64,000 bases of DNA from Bacteroidaceae bacterium (GTDB taxonomy: Bacteria > Bacteroidota > Bacteroidia > Bacteroidales > Bacteroidaceae): NCBI GenBank assembly GCA_017555875.1, contig JAFZFN010000035.1, positions 62,001 to 126,000 on the forward strand. The letters are read 5' to 3'. A program made the position numbers and the translations under genes. The notes below the pieces were generated by a model that searched no databases, was not told the DNA's origin, and saw nothing but the letters and a program-made list of their open reading frames with translations. The first letter of the stretch is position 1. Every line of letters starts with the position of its first letter. Below, piece by piece: positions 61,252-64,000 of this stretch.

Positions 61252-62718
61252 TTACTCAAACGCTCCCATGCGCAGCATGTTGACCTCCTTCTCGGTGAGG
61301 AAGCGCCAGTCGCCGCGGCGAAGGTTCTTCTTGGTGAGTCCGGCAAACTGCACGCGGTCGAGACGGAGCACGCGATAGCCGAGGTGCTCGAACATGCGGC
61401 GCACGATACGGTTGCGTCCGCTGTGGATCTCCACGCCTACGAGTGTCTTGTCGGTCTCGTGGGTGTAGCTCACCTCATCGGCGTGTATCTCGCCATCCTC
61501 GAGCTGTATGCCACGGGCCAGCTGGTCCATGTCGGCAGCGGTGAGGTTCTTGTCGAGGCGCACGTGATAGATCTTCTTCTTGAGGAAGCGGGGGTGTGTG
61601 AGCTTCGATGCCATCTCTCCGTCATTGGTGAGGAGAAGCACACCGGTGGTGTTGCGGTCGAGACGACCTACGGGGTAGATACGCTCCTTGCAGGCTCCCT
61701 TGACGAGCTCCATCACGGTCTTGCGGTCCTGAGGGTCGTCGACGGTGGTCACATAGTCCTTGGGTTTGTTGAGGAGGATGTAGATCTTGCGCTCGATGCT
61801 GATGGTCTGGTCGTGGAAGCGCACCTCGTCGCCCAGCTTCACCTTGGTGCCGAGCTCGGTCACCACCTGTCCGTTGACAGTCACCACGCCAGCGGTGATG
61901 AAGTCGTCGGCCTCGCGGCGCGAGCACACACCTGCGTTGGCGAGGTACTTGTTGAGGCGGATGGGCTCGTTGGGGTCCTTCATCTCCTCACGATATTGTA
62001 TCTGCTTCTTCTTGCTATATTTGTTGTCACCGAAGCCACCTTTCTTGAATCCTCCACCGGCAGGACGCTGTCCGTAGCCTGCAGGACGCTGGCCATAGCC
62101 GCCCTCGCGGTTGTAGCCACCCTCGCGGCTGTAGCGGGGACGTGCGTTGTAGCCCTCGCCACCCTCACGGCTGTAGGTGGGGCGGAAGGTGTTGGCAGCG
62201 TCGGAGTGCCACTCGTTGCCTGCCTCTGCGCGGTCCTGCTGGGGACGGCGGCTATAGGGCTTGTCGGCGCGGTTGTAGTCGCTGTTGTAGCTGTTGCCAC
62301 GACTATAGGTACGCTCGCGGTTGTAGCCTTCCTCGCGGTTGTAGCCTTCCTCACGGTTGTAGCCTCCCTCGGCGCCGAAGGTGTTGTAGCTGCGCTCTCC
62401 GCGCTCATGATTGTAGCCACCCTCACGGTTGTAGCCACCCTCGCGGTTGAAGCGGGGACGGTTGTTCTCAAAGTTTGGGTTGAAGGAACTGCGCTGTGTG
62501 CGCTCCACCTTGGCATAGCGGGGTGCGCTGCCCTCCTCGCGGTGGAATCGGGGACGCTGGGGGCGTGTGGTGCCATCGGCATTTCTCACGAAACGCGGAC
62601 GCTGGCCCTGTGCACGGGTACCTTCGTTGTTCCAACTGTTGTCGCGGTCGAACGATCTGCGCTCGCCGCCTCTCTCTGACTCGAATCCCTCGAATCGGTT
62701 CACATTGTCTGTACTCAT
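61252..62718 (-). CDS. rluB: RluB/RsuA-family pseudouridine synthase with repetitive N-terminal tail
   Basis: Makes pseudouridine in 23S rRNA. The enzyme part is residues 245-488: S4 domain IRLNKYLANAGVCSRREADD, then YPVGRLDRNTTGVLLLTNDG with the catalytic Asp, and the C-terminal VEIHSGRNRIVRRMFEHLGY. Residues 1-240 are a low-complexity tail of Arg/Gly/Asn/Tyr with repeats of the type GGYNREGGYNRE and SYNREEGYNR. Such tails occur in Bacteroidales RluB homologues and may bind RNA or drive condensation. The target base is inferred from family. Confidence 0.9.
   Translation of the reverse strand: MSTDNVNRFEGFESERGGERRSFDRDNSWNNEGTRAQGQRPRFVRNADGTTRPQRPRFHREEGSAPRYAKVERTQRSSFNPNFENNRPRFNREGGYNREGGYNHERGERSYNTFGAEGGYNREEGYNREEGYNRERTYSRGNSYNSDYNRADKPYSRRPQQDRAEAGNEWHSDAANTFRPTYSREGGEGYNARPRYSREGGYNREGGYGQRPAGYGQRPAGGGFKKGGFGDNKYSKKKQIQYREEMKDPNEPIRLNKYLANAGVCSRREADDFITAGVVTVNGQVVTELGTKVKLGDEVRFHDQTISIERKIYILLNKPKDYVTTVDDPQDRKTVMELVKGACKERIYPVGRLDRNTTGVLLLTNDGEMASKLTHPRFLKKKIYHVRLDKNLTAADMDQLARGIQLEDGEIHADEVSYTHETDKTLVGVEIHSGRNRIVRRMFEHLGYRVLRLDRVQFAGLTKKNLRRGDWRFLTEKEVNMLRMGAFE
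62100..62460 (-). repeat. GGYNRE-coding repeats in the rluB tail
   Basis: Many direct repeats of an 18-21 base unit coding GGYNRE or EEGYNR, for example at 62320-62370 and 62410-62450, with copies identical at DNA level. Confidence 0.85.
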
Positions 62719-62780
62719 TTCTGTTAGGTTAGTTTTTTATTGTTTCCAGCCTCACGGCCTTAATGGAAGACCCACCCTAA

Positions 62781-62798
62781 CCCTCCCTCTAGGGAGGG
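62781..62798. repeat. short palindrome in the purB-rluB gap
   Basis: CCCTCCCT and AGGGAGGG flank CT. The 284-base gap also holds an inverted repeat CCGACGC/GCGTCGG at 62917-62937 and a hairpin at 62961-62995; no gene is seen. Confidence 0.6.
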
Positions 62799-62960
62799 GA
62801 CTCAAGCATCGCTGAGTAGTGAATCTATAATCTCTATTTTACGAATGTTTTTGCAATATACTTTGTTCAACAAGTCTAATCTTTTGCGCCCCCACCAGTC
62901 ACCCCTCCATAGAGGGCCGACGCGAAAGGAGCGTCGGTTGCGACGACGGGAAGTTTATCT

Positions 62961-62995
62961 CCCCAAAGGAGTTCTGCAAAGCAGATCCTTCGGGG
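62961..62995 (-). terminator. hairpin downstream of purB
   Basis: CCCC and AAGGA pair with TCCTT and GGGG with one mismatch, enclosing the inner stem CTGC-AAA-GCAG. No T-run follows. Confidence 0.5.
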
Positions 62996-63002
62996 GTCTC
63001 CC

Positions 63003-64000
63003 TTACACTCCCGTGTAGTTCCAAGGAGTGATCTGCTTGAGCTCGGCCTTCACGGCATCGCTCACGTCGAGTCCCTCGATGAACTCCTGCATCGACTCGG
63101 CAGTCACGGCAGCGTTGGTGCGTGTGAGTGCCTTGAGTGCCTCGTAGGGGTTGGGGTAAGCCTCGCGGCGGAGGATGGTCTGTATGGCCTCAGCAGCCAC
63201 GTTCCAGCTACCCTCGAGGTCGCGACGGATGGCAGCCTCGTTGAGGAGGAGCTTGCCGAGACCCTTGAGCGAGCTCTGTATGGCGATGGCGATGTGGCCG
63301 AAGGGCACACCCACGTTGCGCAGCACGGTAGAGTCGGTGAGGTCGCGCTGCAGGCGACTGATGGGGAGCTTGCTGGCCAGGTGCTCGAGGATGGCGTTGG
63401 CGATGCCCAGGTTGCCCTCGGCATTCTCAAAGTCGATGGGGTTCACCTTATGGGGCATAGCGCTCGAGCCTACCTCGCCTGCCTTGATCTTCTGCTTGAA
63501 GTACTCCATGGAGATGTACTGCCAGAAGTCGCGGTTCATGTCGATCATGATCGTGTTGATGCGCTTGAGTGCGTCGAACACGCCAGCCAGGAAGTCATAG
63601 TTAGATATCTGTGTGGTGTACTGCTCACGCTCGAGGCCGAGGTAGTCGCTCACGAAGCGGTTGCCCACAGCCTTCCAGTCGTAGGTGGGGTAGGCCACGT
63701 TGTGGGCGTTGTAGTTACCCGTGGCGCCGCCAAACTTGGCAGTTAGGGGACAAGCCTTGAGCACGGCGAGCTGCTGCTCCAGTCGGTAGGCAAACACGCG
63801 CACCTCCTTGCCGAGACGGGTGGGCGACGCGGGCTGTCCGTGGGTCTTGGCCAGCATGGGGATGGCATCCCACTCGTCGGCATAGGCGTTGAGCTGACCG
63901 ATGAGCTGCTCGATGAGAGGATAGTAGACCTCCACCAAGGCCTCCTTCACTGAGAGGGGCACCGAGGTGTTGTTGATATCCTGCGAGGTGAGGCCAAAGT
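63003..64000 (-). CDS. purB: adenylosuccinate lyase, 5' end outside window
   Basis: Cleaves adenylosuccinate and SAICAR in purine synthesis. The open frame runs through the window edge; the last 332 residues are present, beginning FGLTSQDINNTSVPLSVKEA, so the N-terminal third is missing. The fumarase-superfamily signature GSSAMPHKVNPIDFENAEGN carries the catalytic Ser loop. The C-terminus ends TPWNYTGV, as in the E. coli-type PurB of about 450 residues. It is followed by the hairpin at 62961 and the rluB gene. Confidence 0.97.
   Translation of the reverse strand, partial: FGLTSQDINNTSVPLSVKEALVEVYYPLIEQLIGQLNAYADEWDAIPMLAKTHGQPASPTRLGKEVRVFAYRLEQQLAVLKACPLTAKFGGATGNYNAHNVAYPTYDWKAVGNRFVSDYLGLEREQYTTQISNYDFLAGVFDALKRINTIMIDMNRDFWQYISMEYFKQKIKAGEVGSSAMPHKVNPIDFENAEGNLGIANAILEHLASKLPISRLQRDLTDSTVLRNVGVPFGHIAIAIQSSLKGLGKLLLNEAAIRRDLEGSWNVAAEAIQTILRREAYPNPYEALKALTRTNAAVTAESMQEFIEGLDVSDAVKAELKQITPWNYTGV

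Noticed and set aside
61384..62679. A 431-codon plus-strand frame over rluB
   Set aside because: It is a Val/Ala-rich shadow of the repetitive rluB tail and catalytic region.

Overview
The window is chromosomal DNA from a member of the order Bacteroidales. Three things point there. Many genes and tRNAs are preceded by the Bacteroidetes promoter pattern (a -33 TTTG or CTTG, about 20 bases, then a -7 TAnnTTTG) rather than by -35/-10 boxes. The gene neighbourhoods are typical: lpxD-lpxC-lpxA with a pRiA4b-like gene and miaA, yicC-gmk-nadD, recF-DUF721, TPR-ribH, and btuB-btuG under a cobalamin riboswitch. There are also many SPI/SPII envelope proteins. Prevotellaceae or a close relative is my guess; the window carries no rRNA to settle it. 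No prophage, conjugative element, CRISPR array or complete insertion sequence was seen.

Layout. 1-4000: 3' part of glnS, a TPR protein, a DedA membrane protein, then a probable SRP RNA directly followed by tRNA-Thr. 4066-8491 (minus): miaA, a pRiA4b ORF-3-like gene, lpxA, lpxC and lpxD; lpxC lacks the usual fused FabZ domain. 8550-11701 (minus): phosphatase, sugar aminotransferase and a sugar ketoisomerase-acyltransferase fusion, probably making an acylamino-dideoxyhexose. 11885-12194: tRNA-Ser and two identical tRNA-Glu(CTC). 12321-20216: a giant alpha-2-macroglobulin-like protein, serS and a Crp/Fnr regulator. 20349-24243 (minus): lipid kinase, second miaA, Maf, DUF2520 protein and nitroreductase. 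24388-26241: two lipoproteins and a beta-barrel protein.

26242-26980 is the oddest stretch: a 378-bp element bounded by perfect 29-bp inverted repeats, then a duplicated promoter segment driving a polysaccharide flippase. 28546-32350 (minus): a double-SGNH esterase, rsgA and frr. 32564-36528: a four-gene locus with a VTC-type polyphosphate polymerase, a DUF4956 membrane protein, a DUF2490 outer-membrane protein and a Cthe_2159-like beta-helix lipoprotein. 36608-44792: topB, yicC-gmk-nadD, a MORN protein, ZIP transporter, OmpA lipoprotein and proS. 44923-53116: sensor kinase, GH109-like enzyme, DUF721-recF, TPR-ribH, tRNA-Tyr, tRNA-Met, a thioredoxin-like lipoprotein and an outer-membrane protein. 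53232-58706: an SLC13-type permease, then cobalamin riboswitch-btuB-btuG. 58771-64000 (minus): an unknown outer-membrane protein, asnS, an RluB-type pseudouridine synthase with a long repetitive N-terminal tail, and purB, which runs off the window.

The observations most worth a second look are the 29-bp inverted-repeat element, a recurring extended promoter sequence seen at five places, the polyphosphate-polymerase locus, LpxC without FabZ, and the ketoisomerase-acyltransferase fusion. All function calls are from reading the sequence; no database search was run.
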